Shown here piece by piece: positions 1 to 6,756 of a DNA stretch of 14,930 nt (position 1 is the first letter of the stretch; every line of letters begins with the position of its first letter). Source of the stretch: TMED27 sp045106175 (lineage in GTDB: Bacteria > Pseudomonadota > Alphaproteobacteria > Micavibrionales > Micavibrionaceae); contig JBGCEF010000002.1 in assembly GCA_045106175.1 (NCBI GenBank), forward strand, positions 1 through 14,930, given 5' to 3'. Under the pieces are notes generated by a model that was not told the origin of the DNA, ran no database searches, and saw only the letters and a program-made list of their open reading frames with translations. A program made the position numbers and the translations under genes.

Positions 1-175
1 GGAAGTGTCCCGCGTGTCCAAGCCAGGTCGTCGTGTGTACACAAATGTAAAATCAATGCCGCGTTTTTATAACGGTCTTGGAATGTTGGTTGTCTCCACC
101 CCGCGTGGTGTGATGCCGGATTACAAAGCTCGCCAAGAAAACATCGGTGGTGAAATTCTTTGTCAGGTCTTCTAA
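1..175 (+). CDS. rpsH: 30S ribosomal protein S8, C-terminal part (5' end outside window)
   Basis: This is the last 57 codons of S8, a primary 16S rRNA central-domain binder and, in E. coli, the translational repressor of the spc operon. The reading frame starts at base 2 and ends at TAA 173-175. Visible family motifs are S-K-P-G-R-R-V-Y near the start, G-L-G-M-L-V-V-S-T-P-R-G-V-M in the middle, and a C-terminal A-R-Q-E-N-I-G-G-E-I-L-C-Q-V-F, the typical end of S8. It is followed after 40 nt by rplF on the same strand, as in most bacterial spc operons. The frame is intact; the missing N-terminal part lies outside the window. Confidence 0.96.
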   Translation, partial: EVSRVSKPGRRVYTNVKSMPRFYNGLGMLVVSTPRGVMPDYKARQENIGGEILCQVF

Positions 176-215
176 GACAGACAAAGGCAACGCAAGTAAA
201 GAAGGAACGTGAACA

Positions 216-776
216 ATGTCACGAATTGGAAGTAAAGCGGTTGAGATACCAGAAGGCGTAGAGCTAAACCTGCAAGGGCAGCACTTGAAAGCCAAAGGCA
301 AGTTGGGCGAATTGGAATTGCACGTAAACGACGAAGTGATCGTTGCGCTTGAGGATGTTGCCAATGATGATGGCAAAACATCCAAAGTGGTTGTTTTGAA
401 GCCAAAATCAAACAGCCGTTTTTCAAAGCAAATCTGGCCAACAATGCGGACGCTTGTTTACAACATTGTTGTCGGCGTAACCGAAGGCTACACAAAGAAG
501 CTTGAGATTAAAGGGGTTGGTTACCGTGCCAATCTTCAAGGTAAGAAATTGGTTCTTGCTGTTGGGTTCTCTCACGACGTGGAATATGAAATTCCAGACG
601 GCGTGAAGTGTGAAGTCGAAAAGCTGACAGCGATCACAATCACCGGTATCGATAAGCAATTGGTCGGGCAGGTTGCAGCAAAAATTCGTGGATTTAAACC
701 ACCTGAGCCATATAAGGGCAAGGGTATCCGCTACGCAGACGAATTTGTCGTCCGCAAAGAAGGTAAGAAGAAATAA
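216..776 (+). CDS. rplF: 50S ribosomal protein L6
   Basis: L6 binds 23S rRNA near the sarcin-ricin loop and the factor-binding site of the 50S subunit. The protein has 186 residues and starts M-S-R-I-G-S-K-A-V-E-I-P, as expected. The second domain carries the diagnostic L-E-I-K-G-V-G-Y-R-A motif and the C-terminal E-P-Y-K-G-K-G-I-R-Y. A Shine-Dalgarno AAGGAA (202-207) sits 8 nt before the ATG. The family is usually about 177 residues; the extra length seems to lie in the first domain around residues 45-70, where a D-V-A-N-D-D-G-K-T-S stretch looks like an enlarged beta-hairpin loop. It is co-transcribed with rpsH and rplR; the rplR Shine-Dalgarno overlaps its stop codon. Confidence 0.97.
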   Translation: MSRIGSKAVEIPEGVELNLQGQHLKAKGKLGELELHVNDEVIVALEDVANDDGKTSKVVVLKPKSNSRFSKQIWPTMRTLVYNIVVGVTEGYTKKLEIKGVGYRANLQGKKLVLAVGFSHDVEYEIPDGVKCEVEKLTAITITGIDKQLVGQVAAKIRGFKPPEPYKGKGIRYADEFVVRKEGKKK

Positions 777-787
777 GGATTAGTATA

Positions 788-1177
788 ATGGCTAAGCAAA
801 AAACAACACCAGCACAGCGTAGAACATATCGCACTCGTAATAAGATCCGTCGTGTGAATATTCTGCATAACGCAAAACGTGAAATTCGTCCGCGTCTATC
901 GGTTTTTCGTTCAGGTAAACAAATCTACGCACAGATCATCGACGATTTGAATGGCGTAACTGTTGCTGCGGCATCGACTGTTGAAGGTGACGTTAAGGAA
1001 AAACTCAAAAAAGGCGGCGCTAATGTTGAAGCTGCTCAAGAAGTTGGAAAATTAGTAGCCGCCCGCGCAAAAAAAGCAGGCGTAGAAAAAGTAGTATTTG
1101 ATCGTGGTCGATATATTTATCATGGTCGCGTAAAAGCATTAGCCGAAGGAGCCCGTGAAGGCGGACTTCAATTCTAG
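788..1177 (+). CDS. rplR: 50S ribosomal protein L18
   Basis: L18 binds 5S rRNA and anchors it in the central protuberance of the 50S subunit. At 129 residues it is slightly longer than the usual 117-120, mainly through a basic N-terminal leader (M-A-K-Q-K-T-T-P-A-Q-R-R). Family features are R-P-R-L-S-V-F-R-S-G-K-Q-I-Y-A-Q-I-I-D-D, then V-V-F-D-R-G-R-Y-I-Y-H-G-R-V-K-A-L-A-E-G-A-R-E-G-G-L-Q-F at the C terminus. A Shine-Dalgarno AAGGA (775-779) overlaps the rplF stop codon and is 8 nt from the ATG, which supports this start and suggests coupled translation. Confidence 0.97.
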   Translation: MAKQKTTPAQRRTYRTRNKIRRVNILHNAKREIRPRLSVFRSGKQIYAQIIDDLNGVTVAAASTVEGDVKEKLKKGGANVEAAQEVGKLVAARAKKAGVEKVVFDRGRYIYHGRVKALAEGAREGGLQF

Positions 1178-1199
1178 GACATATAAGGATTATTAAAAA

Positions 1200-1781
1200 A
1201 TGGCACACCCACAAAAAAATGACAGAAATAAAGGCCGCGAAGATCGCGAAGAGCCAGAATTCATGGAGCGCTTGGTTGGTATTAACCGCGTTGCTAAAAC
1301 CACAAAAGGTGGTCGTAACATGGGTTTTGCTGCATTGATGGTTGTTGGTGACGGTAAGGGCCGCGTTGGCTACGGAAAAGGAAAGGCAAAAGAAGTGCCG
1401 GAAGCAATCCGTAAAGCGACAGAAGCTGCCCGCCGCAATATGATCCGTGTGCCTCTTCGTGAAGGCCGCACATTGCACCATGACGTAAAAGGCCGTCACG
1501 GCGCAGGAAAAGTATTCATGCGTTCCGCACCTCAGGGTACTGGTATTATTGCTGGTGGTCCGATGCGTGCAGTGTTCGAAGCTGTGGGTGTTCAAGATGT
1601 CGTTGCAAAAGCAATCGGCTCGAACAATCCATATTCAATGGTAAACGCAACATTCGAAGGTTTGAAAAATATTCAAAGCCCTCGCCACGTTGCATCACGC
1701 CGTAATAAAAAGGTTGGTGACATCGTTTCCAATCGTGAAGGTAAACCAGAAGCAGAAGGTTCAGAAGACGCTCAAGACTAA
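1200..1781 (+). CDS. rpsE: 30S ribosomal protein S5
   Basis: S5 contributes to decoding accuracy and to the mRNA entry tunnel with S3 and S4. The 193-residue protein has a charged N-terminal tail (residues 1-19), the double-stranded-RNA-binding-like domain starting at F-M-E-R-L-V-G-I-N-R-V-A-K with G-G-R-N-M-G-F-A-A-L near residue 40, and the G-K-G-R-V-G-Y-G-K-G-K-A motif. The C-terminal domain has A-P-Q-G-T-G-I-I-A-G-G-P-M-R and G-S-N-N-P-Y. It ends in an acidic Glu/Asp-rich tail. The family is usually 165-190 residues. AAGGA (1185-1189) lies 10 nt before the ATG. It follows rplR by 22 nt in the same operon. Confidence 0.97.
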   Translation: MAHPQKNDRNKGREDREEPEFMERLVGINRVAKTTKGGRNMGFAALMVVGDGKGRVGYGKGKAKEVPEAIRKATEAARRNMIRVPLREGRTLHHDVKGRHGAGKVFMRSAPQGTGIIAGGPMRAVFEAVGVQDVVAKAIGSNNPYSMVNATFEGLKNIQSPRHVASRRNKKVGDIVSNREGKPEAEGSEDAQD

Positions 1782-1817
1782 TTCTTTTAAAGCGTATTTC
1801 AAATGAAGGAATAAAAA

Positions 1818-2204
1818 ATGGCTGAAGATAAAAAAGACGAAAAAAAGGCTCCTGCTAAAAAACCTGCAGCAAAAAAGACAGCTGCAAAAAAGGCACCAGC
1901 TAAAAAGACTGAAGCAAAAGCTCCAGCCGAAAAAGCCGCTCCTAAAAAAGAAGCTGCAAAAACTGAGACAAAAACTGTTGCTAAGAAAGCTGCCCCTAAA
2001 ACAGCTAAAAAGCCATCTGGCAAAACGGTAACTGTTACACAGACAGGATCTCCTATCGGCCGCAAAGCATATCAGCGCGCGACATTGATTGGTTTAGGTC
2101 TTAATAAAATGCACCGTACACGTACATTGGAAGACACACCATCTGTTCGTGGTATGATCAACAAAGTAAGCCATCTCGTTAAAGTCATCGACGAAGCAGC
2201 TTAG
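1818..2204 (+). CDS. rpmD: 50S ribosomal protein L30 with a long Lys/Ala/Pro-rich N-terminal extension
   Basis: The bacterial L30 core, usually about 60 residues, occupies roughly residues 69-125. It has K-T-V-T-V-T-Q-T-G-S-P-I-G-R, L-G-L-N-K-M-H-R-T-R and D-T-P-S-V-R-G-M-I-N-K-V. Residues 1-68 form a low-complexity tail of repeated A-K-K / A-P-A-K-K units resembling histone H1 or AlgP-type tails. A good AAGGA Shine-Dalgarno lies just upstream of the ATG, and there is no other methionine before residue 98, so the tail should be translated. The position between rpsE and rplO is canonical for rpmD. The tail is probably disordered and may contact rRNA or another polyanion; that role is inference. 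The coding DNA contains several poly-A runs. Confidence 0.94.
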   Translation: MAEDKKDEKKAPAKKPAAKKTAAKKAPAKKTEAKAPAEKAAPKKEAAKTETKTVAKKAAPKTAKKPSGKTVTVTQTGSPIGRKAYQRATLIGLGLNKMHRTRTLEDTPSVRGMINKVSHLVKVIDEAA

Positions 2205-2233
2205 AAATAGACAGAGTTTAAGGAATTAGAACA

Positions 2234-2734
2234 ATGGCAAAATTAAACGAACTAAAACCAAAAGACGGATCAACAAAGAACCGTACTCGTGTTGGTCGTG
2301 GTATCGGATCCGGTAAAGGTAAAACTTGTGGATCAGGTCAAAAAGGTCAAAAATCACGTTCTGGTGTTGCCATTAACGGCTTCGAAGGTGGTCAAATGCC
2401 ACTTTACATGCGCATGCCAAAAAGCGGTTTCAACAATAAGAAATTCGCAACAAACTTGTCTGAGCTTACATTAGGCCGCCTCCAAGAAGCTATCGATACG
2501 AAAAAAGTCGACGCGAAAAAAGCAATCGATGAAGATGCTCTTGTAGCTGCCGGAGTAGTGAGTAAGAAACAAGACGGAATTAAGCTTTTAACCAAAGGCG
2601 AGCTAAAAACAAAAGTTGAGCTTACGATCACAAAAGCTTCAAAAACTGCACAAAAAGCTGTTGAAAAAGCTGGCGGTAAAATCACATTCATCAAACGTGA
2701 AGTCGCACCGGTTGAGCGTAAGAAAAAATACTAG
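2234..2734 (+). CDS. rplO: 50S ribosomal protein L15
   Basis: L15 is a late-assembling protein with a long basic N-terminal arm that threads into 23S rRNA. The 166-residue product begins M-A-K-L-N-E-L-K-P-K-D-G-S and shows the glycine/lysine-rich arm R-V-G-R-G-I-G-S-G-K-G-K-T-C-G-S-G-Q-K-G, then G-F-E-G-G-Q-M-P-L-Y-M-R-M-P-K-S-G-F. All are hallmarks of the family. The length exceeds the common 145 residues modestly, with a lysine-rich C terminus. A Shine-Dalgarno AGGAA lies 8 nt upstream. The stop codon lies in the left arm of a small inverted repeat (TACTAG 2729-2734 with CTAGTA 2745-2750), and an intrinsic terminator follows. Confidence 0.97.
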   Translation: MAKLNELKPKDGSTKNRTRVGRGIGSGKGKTCGSGQKGQKSRSGVAINGFEGGQMPLYMRMPKSGFNNKKFATNLSELTLGRLQEAIDTKKVDAKKAIDEDALVAAGVVSKKQDGIKLLTKGELKTKVELTITKASKTAQKAVEKAGGKITFIKREVAPVERKKKY

Positions 2735-2771
2735 TCATAAACACCTAGTACTTTAAATCGAATTTTGAAAT

Positions 2772-2797
2772 AGCCCGTCAGTTAAGCGGGCTTTTTT
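2772..2797 (+). terminator. Rho-independent terminator after rplO
   Basis: A stem AGCCCG (2772-2777) pairs with CGGGCT (2787-2792) across a 9-nt loop and is followed directly by a run of T residues to 2797. It should end or attenuate transcription of the spc operon after rplO, before secY. That is unusual, because secY is normally co-transcribed with rplO. Confidence 0.85.
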
Positions 2798-2901
2798 AAT
2801 GGGAGAATTTAATAGACAAAGATGTGAGTCATATCTCTATAACTTTTGCGCATAGCCATTTTTCTGATAATGTGGATGATAGTTAAATTAAAGTGATATT
2901 T

Positions 2902-3621
2902 ATGCGCCCAACATATTTAAAAATTTTATATCTATGCATTCTGACGATTTGGTGCGCAATCATCCCACATGACGCGAATGCTCAGCGTGATCGCCATTCA
3001 CGCGGCGGCAGTTATAATCTATGTAGCGATGAAGAGCCAAAGGTAAGAGTTAAGCTGGCAACAAGTAAAACACGCTATTATAAAAACTACAGCGCTCGCA
3101 CTATCAACCAAATTCATAATGCACCATCGGGCGGCACTATTCTAGGTTTGGCTGGTGGCCCGCTGGTGATTGAGACACGCGGTCAGTTTTCAATTCGTTC
3201 CCAAGATAATAAAGCATGTGTGCAACTCAAAGATGTTGAGGTTCTATTTTGGGCCAAACCAGTCGTAGTCATCGCAAGCAATTTCAAAAAAGGTACATGT
3301 GAATATCGTGAAGTTTTTGCACACGAACAAAAACACATAAGAACAACCCGAAAATTTATCCGCGAATTTGCTCCAAAATTGCGTAAAGAGGTCAAAGAAA
3401 TCATTAAAACATCGCGCCTTAAAATCGTTACAAGGTCAGATAATATTGATGATGCGCAAGCTGAATTAGGCGACCCTATTCTGGCGCGAATTAAACAATT
3501 CGAAAATTCAATCATGCCGATTCTTCGAAGCCGTCAAATGGCAATCGACACGCCCGAAGAATATGCACGCGTCAATGCGCAGTGTGATAACTGGGGCGAG
3601 GCCCTCGCACGAGGTGGATAA
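2902..3621 (+). CDS. Exported protein with HExxH motif, putative zincin-like (DUF922-like) peptidase
   Basis: The reading frame could start at GTG 2893 or ATG 2902; I prefer the ATG because it starts a clean signal peptide. Counted from the GTG, a hydrophobic segment (about residues 8-24) ends in A-N-A at 28-30, a good signal peptidase I site, so the protein is likely periplasmic or secreted. The key motif is H-E-Q-K-H at 144-148, matching the HExxH zinc-binding consensus. The surrounding F-A-H-E-Q-K-H-I-R resembles the HEQxH core that I recall from the DUF922 family; that assignment is from memory. Four cysteines in the mature part (44, 109, 136, 231) could form disulfides. The C-terminal half is helical and charged. 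No strong Shine-Dalgarno is visible. It sits alone between the rplO terminator and secY, an unusual place for an exported protein. Substrate unknown. Confidence 0.85.
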   Translation: MRPTYLKILYLCILTIWCAIIPHDANAQRDRHSRGGSYNLCSDEEPKVRVKLATSKTRYYKNYSARTINQIHNAPSGGTILGLAGGPLVIETRGQFSIRSQDNKACVQLKDVEVLFWAKPVVVIASNFKKGTCEYREVFAHEQKHIRTTRKFIREFAPKLRKEVKEIIKTSRLKIVTRSDNIDDAQAELGDPILARIKQFENSIMPILRSRQMAIDTPEEYARVNAQCDNWGEALARGG

Positions 3622-3630
3622 CCGCAATTT

Positions 3631-3642
3631 CTCTTTAAAGAG
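3631..3642. repeat. 12-bp perfect palindrome upstream of secY
   Basis: CTCTTTAAAGAG reads the same on both strands. It lies 10 bp after the stop of the HExxH gene and about 77 bp before the secY start codon. There is no T-run behind it, so it is not a typical terminator. It could be a protein-binding site or chance. Confidence 0.4.
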
Positions 3643-3718
3643 GGGAAAACGCCACTTGCCGATGCCGATGCTTTTCTTTACTAATAAATCTTCATTTTGA
3701 AACATAGGACTTAATAAC

Positions 3719-5059
3719 ATGGCATCAGCTGTAGAACAGCTCGCAAAAAATGCAAACTGGGGCGCGTTCGCAAAGGCAAGCGACCTCAAAAAGAGACTGC
3801 TTTTCGTGATGGGCGCTTTGCTTGTCTACCGCCTCGGAACATATATCCCCGTGCCAGGTATCGATCCCGCCATATGGAACGAGATTTTCACCCAAAAGGG
3901 CGGTGGTCTCTTGGATGTCTTTAACATGTTCTCTGGTGGTGCTTTGTCGCGGATGACAATTTTCGCGCTTAACATTATGCCGTATATTTCCGCCTCTATT
4001 ATCATGCAATTAGCAACAGCCATGTCGCCAAAATTGGAAGCCATGAAAAAAGAGGGCGAAATTGGCCGTATGCGCATCAACCAATATACTCGTTACCTTA
4101 CTGTTCTTCTTGCAACGGTTCAGGCTTATGGTCTCGCGGTTGGTTTAGAAGGGATGCAAGGTGCAGCAGGATCTGCTGTGATTGACCCTGGCTTGTTTTT
4201 TAGAATCCAAACCATCATCACAATCGTTGGCGGTACAGTTTTCTTGATGTGGCTGGGTGAACAAATCACAGCCCGTGGAATCGGAAACGGTATTTCACTG
4301 ATTATCTTTGCGGGTATCGTAGCCGAGCTACCGCGTGCATTAGCCTCTACGTTAGAACTTGGTCGTCAGGGAACATTCAGCGGCCCGACATTATTGTTGC
4401 TAGCAGGTTTAGTGATTAGTGTTATCGCGCTGATCGTGTTTATGGAACGTGCTCAACGCCGCGTCGTTGTGCAATATCCAAAACGCCAAGTAGGACGCCA
4501 AATGATGCAAGGCGAAACAAACCACATTCCGTTAAAGCTCAACACCGCAGGTGTGATTCCTCCAATCTTTGCCTCATCACTCTTGTTGCTTCCAATGACG
4601 ATCATTGGTTTTTCGGGCGCCGATGGAGGTGACTTTACGGCCACACTGGCGCAATACCTTCAACATGGACAGCCCATTTATATGCTCCTTTATGGTGGTT
4701 TGATTGCATTCTTCTGTTTCTTCTATACTGCGATTGTCTTCAATCCAGAAGAAAACGCAGATATGCTCAAAAAATATGGCGGTTTTATTCCTGGTATTAG
4801 ACCAGGTAAAAACACCGCAGATCACCTTGATTTTATCCTGACAAGGATCTCGGTTATCGGAGCATTATATCTTGTATTCGTCTGTTTGTTGCCAGAGTTT
4901 TTGATATCAAAATATAATATGCCATTCTATTTTGGTGGGACATCGCTTTTGATTGTTGTGACAGTGACCTTGGATACAGTCGCACAAATTCATTCGCACC
5001 TCATCGCACATCAATATGAAGGGCTCATGAAAAAAGCGAAATTAGGAAAACGGAGATAA
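3719..5059 (+). CDS. secY: Preprotein translocase subunit SecY
   Basis: SecY is the channel of the SecYEG translocon in the inner membrane, passing unfolded proteins from SecA or the ribosome. The 446-residue length is typical. The N-terminal L-K-K-R-L-L-F-V-M-G-A-L-L-V-Y-R-L-G leads into the family motif I-P-V-P-G-I-D, and the plug region has G-G-L-L-D-V-F-N-M-F-S-G-G-A. Multiple hydrophobic segments are consistent with ten membrane helices. Later motifs include G-I-G-N-G-I-S-L-I-I-F-A-G-I, the Q-R-R-V-V-V-Q-Y-P-K-R cytoplasmic loop, L-K-L-N-T-A-G-V-I-P-P-I-F-A-S-S and G-F-I-P-G-I-R-P-G. An AGGA (3706-3709) precedes the ATG by 9 nt. It is separated from rplO by a terminator and another gene, so it probably has its own promoter; I see only weak candidates in 3640-3700. 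adk follows after 3 nt. Confidence 0.98.
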   Translation: MASAVEQLAKNANWGAFAKASDLKKRLLFVMGALLVYRLGTYIPVPGIDPAIWNEIFTQKGGGLLDVFNMFSGGALSRMTIFALNIMPYISASIIMQLATAMSPKLEAMKKEGEIGRMRINQYTRYLTVLLATVQAYGLAVGLEGMQGAAGSAVIDPGLFFRIQTIITIVGGTVFLMWLGEQITARGIGNGISLIIFAGIVAELPRALASTLELGRQGTFSGPTLLLLAGLVISVIALIVFMERAQRRVVVQYPKRQVGRQMMQGETNHIPLKLNTAGVIPPIFASSLLLLPMTIIGFSGADGGDFTATLAQYLQHGQPIYMLLYGGLIAFFCFFYTAIVFNPEENADMLKKYGGFIPGIRPGKNTADHLDFILTRISVIGALYLVFVCLLPEFLISKYNMPFYFGGTSLLIVVTVTLDTVAQIHSHLIAHQYEGLMKKAKLGKRR

Positions 5060-5062
5060 TTT

Positions 5063-5644
5063 ATGAATTTGATCATGTTTGGCCCACCTGGGGCGGGTAA
5101 AGGAACGCAAGCAAAGCGAATCCAAGAACAGTTTAAAATCAAACAACTCTCCACGGGCGATATGTTACGCGGCGAAGTCGCAAGTGGCAGCGAACTGGGC
5201 AAAAAGCTTAAATCTGTTATGGATGCTGGTGAGCTTGTTTCCGATGATCTTATCATTGAAATTATTGCTAATTGCATTGCTGAACCGGAATGCGAAAAAG
5301 GTTTTATTCTCGATGGTTTCCCGCGTACTGTCGGCCAAGCCGAAGCTCTCGACGATATGCTGAAAAACATGGCACGAGAGATTGATCATGTGATCGTATT
5401 AAACGTCGATGATGAAGAATTGGTTCAGCGCATTATCAAACGTGCAGAAGAATCAGGCGAAGCACGCAGCGACGATAATGAGGAAACTGTCCGCCACCGC
5501 TTGACCGTCTATAACGACCAAACGTCTCCATTATTGCCATACTACAACGCCAAAGGCCTTATCCGTGATATAAACGGTATGGCATCGATTGATGATGTAA
5601 GTGCCGAAATAGAAGGCTTGTTAAACAACGCAGAAGCGGCATAA
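5063..5644 (+). CDS. adk: Adenylate kinase (short form)
   Basis: Catalyses ATP + AMP to 2 ADP in the cytosol. The P-loop G-P-P-G-A-G-K-G-T spans residues 7-15. The AMP-binding part follows (L-S-T-G-D-M-L-R), with G-F-I-L-D-G-F-P-R-T around residue 75-85. The short LID form is seen in R-A-E-E-S-G-E-A-R-S-D-D-N-E-E-T-V-R-H-R-L, without the four-cysteine zinc LID of Gram-positive enzymes. At 193 residues it belongs to the short alphaproteobacterial class. It starts only 3 nt behind the secY stop, and its Shine-Dalgarno (GGAG) lies inside the last secY codons, so translation is probably coupled. Confidence 0.97.
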   Translation: MNLIMFGPPGAGKGTQAKRIQEQFKIKQLSTGDMLRGEVASGSELGKKLKSVMDAGELVSDDLIIEIIANCIAEPECEKGFILDGFPRTVGQAEALDDMLKNMAREIDHVIVLNVDDEELVQRIIKRAEESGEARSDDNEETVRHRLTVYNDQTSPLLPYYNAKGLIRDINGMASIDDVSAEIEGLLNNAEAA

Positions 5645-5672
5645 AGAAAATTGTACAGTTCAAATAAAATTA

Positions 5673-5701
5673 TTGACATAATAAAACAACATCACTATTA
5701 A
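5673..5701 (+). promoter_or_regulatory. Sigma-70-type promoter giving a probable leaderless transcript
   Basis: A perfect -35 TTGACA (5673-5678), a 17-nt spacer and a -10-like TATTAA (5696-5701) lie in AT-rich DNA behind adk. The start point expected about 7 nt beyond the -10 falls on the ATG at 5708, and no Shine-Dalgarno is present, so the mRNA would start at or next to its initiation codon. Confidence 0.6.
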
Positions 5702-5707
5702 TTTTTT

Positions 5708-6244
5708 ATGTCTATTCACGATACAATTATTAGCGGTTTTTATGTCGGTCAGCATGTCTACTGCATGGCTGAAAGTGAACACTCCCAAGGAATAGTTGTA
5801 GGAAGATCCTCCAGCCAATCCAGCCGTTATTTTGTGTTGCACTTTGACTCCTTCATTAGAGCCGATGAAATAAATGTCATGACTTTTGATGACAATGAAC
5901 TTGCTCCCACAGATATCAGAGACGCAAGGCTTCAGAATTTATATGAAGATAATCGATTTCTAAAGCTATTATATGACAATAACAGAGACCTTGTATTAGA
6001 GTTTTTGTCTGCTGCAAATGAGGCCGAGCTTGATAGAACGCCTAGCGCAGTGTTCACCAATCAAAAAGGGCAAATGCACCATGTTTGGGAGCCAAGGAGG
6101 CTCCTTTCAGAAATCGCATCGGGGGATACACCGGGATTAAGCTATGAAAGACTCCCAGATGGAAGCAGAGGCATATTATTTCGCGCTGAACTAGAAGCCT
6201 CAATGCAAGAGCTGGCAACTGATGCAACAACATTAACATTGTAA
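5708..6244 (+). CDS. Hypothetical protein between adk and rpsM
   Basis: I do not recognise this 178-residue protein. It has no signal peptide or membrane segment and looks soluble and cytoplasmic. The N-terminal half (residues 1-70) has alternating short hydrophobic stretches (F-Y-V-G-Q-H-V-Y-C, G-I-V-V-G-R, Y-F-V-L-H-F) suggesting a small beta-barrel or SH3-like fold. The middle (75-110) is predicted-helical and rich in Leu, Asn and Asp. The end is a helical, acidic E-L-E-A-S-M-Q-E-L-A stretch. Codon use and base composition are more AT-rich than the flanking ribosomal genes. It interrupts the usual adk-rpsM junction and has its own promoter, so it is probably a lineage-specific insertion. 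Function unknown. Confidence 0.8.
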   Translation: MSIHDTIISGFYVGQHVYCMAESEHSQGIVVGRSSSQSSRYFVLHFDSFIRADEINVMTFDDNELAPTDIRDARLQNLYEDNRFLKLLYDNNRDLVLEFLSAANEAELDRTPSAVFTNQKGQMHHVWEPRRLLSEIASGDTPGLSYERLPDGSRGILFRAELEASMQELATDATTLTL

Positions 6245-6252
6245 TTAACTGC

Positions 6253-6280
6253 TTGACCTATTCTCAAAAATCCCTATAAA
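6253..6280 (+). promoter_or_regulatory. Promoter of the rpsM-rpsK-rpoA operon
   Basis: TTGACC (6253-6258) and TATAAA (6275-6280) are separated by 16 nt. The predicted start near 6287 leaves a leader of about 85 nt before rpsM. It lies right after the stop of the preceding gene, where an alpha-operon promoter is needed. Confidence 0.7.
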
Positions 6281-6312
6281 TGCGCATGAGTTCTAGTTTA
6301 GAGAATTCTTAG

Positions 6313-6356
6313 TTGATGAACTGGCGGGCAAATGCCTTTTACGGTTCAGTTAAAAT
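6313..6356 (+). promoter_or_regulatory. Foldable 5' leader of rpsM (candidate autoregulatory element)
   Basis: Within the untranslated leader, TGAAC (near 6317) pairs with GTTCA (near 6345), enclosing a small hairpin GGC-AAAT-GCC. The AGGA Shine-Dalgarno (6361-6364) lies just after the fold. In E. coli the alpha operon leader upstream of rpsM is repressed by S4; here no rpsD is in the cluster and the fold is simple, so this role is speculative. Confidence 0.35.
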
Positions 6357-6371
6357 TGAAAGGAAAACACT

Positions 6372-6743
6372 ATGGCACGTATTGCCGGGGTCAATGTACC
6401 CGACAAAAAACGCACGCCAATCGCCCTGACATATATTCATGGCATTGGTCGCACAACCGCTTTCGCAATCTGTGAAAAGCTCGGTATCGATCTCACTAAA
6501 CGTATGGGTGAGCTTGATGAAGATACACTCAACCGCATCCGCGCAGAAATCGACACTGACCAGTACCTTATCGAAGGGGACCGTCGTCGTGAAGTATCGA
6601 TGAACATCAAACGCTTAATGGATATGAAATGTTACCGTGGCCTCCGCCATCGTTCAAATCTATCTGTTCGTGGTCAACGCACTAAAACAAACTGCCGCAC
6701 GCGCAAAGGCCCTGCAAAGCCTATCGCCGGTAAGAAGAAATAG
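6372..6743 (+). CDS. rpsM: 30S ribosomal protein S13
   Basis: S13 lies in the head of the 30S subunit, contacts the P-site tRNA and forms intersubunit bridges with L5 and L31. The 123-residue length is standard. Family motifs are M-A-R-I-A-G-V-N-V-P, Y-I-H-G-I-G-R-T-T-A, Y-R-G-L-R-H-R-S-N-L-S-V-R-G-Q-R-T-K-T-N-C-R-T-R-K-G and a lysine-rich end. A Shine-Dalgarno AGGA (6361-6364) is 7 nt from the ATG. It opens the alpha operon; rpsK follows by 13 nt. Confidence 0.98.
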   Translation: MARIAGVNVPDKKRTPIALTYIHGIGRTTAFAICEKLGIDLTKRMGELDEDTLNRIRAEIDTDQYLIEGDRRREVSMNIKRLMDMKCYRGLRHRSNLSVRGQRTKTNCRTRKGPAKPIAGKKK

Positions 6744-6756
6744 GGAGCATTGAACA

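Noticed and set aside
1020..1595. 191-codon open frame on the minus strand across rplR and rpsE
   Set aside because: It lies entirely opposite two conserved ribosomal protein genes and has a Cys/Phe/His-rich composition typical of antisense frames.
1799..2065. 88-codon minus-strand frame opposite the L30 tail
   Set aside because: Its Ala/Phe/Gly-rich sequence is the mirror of the AAG-rich lysine codons in rpmD.
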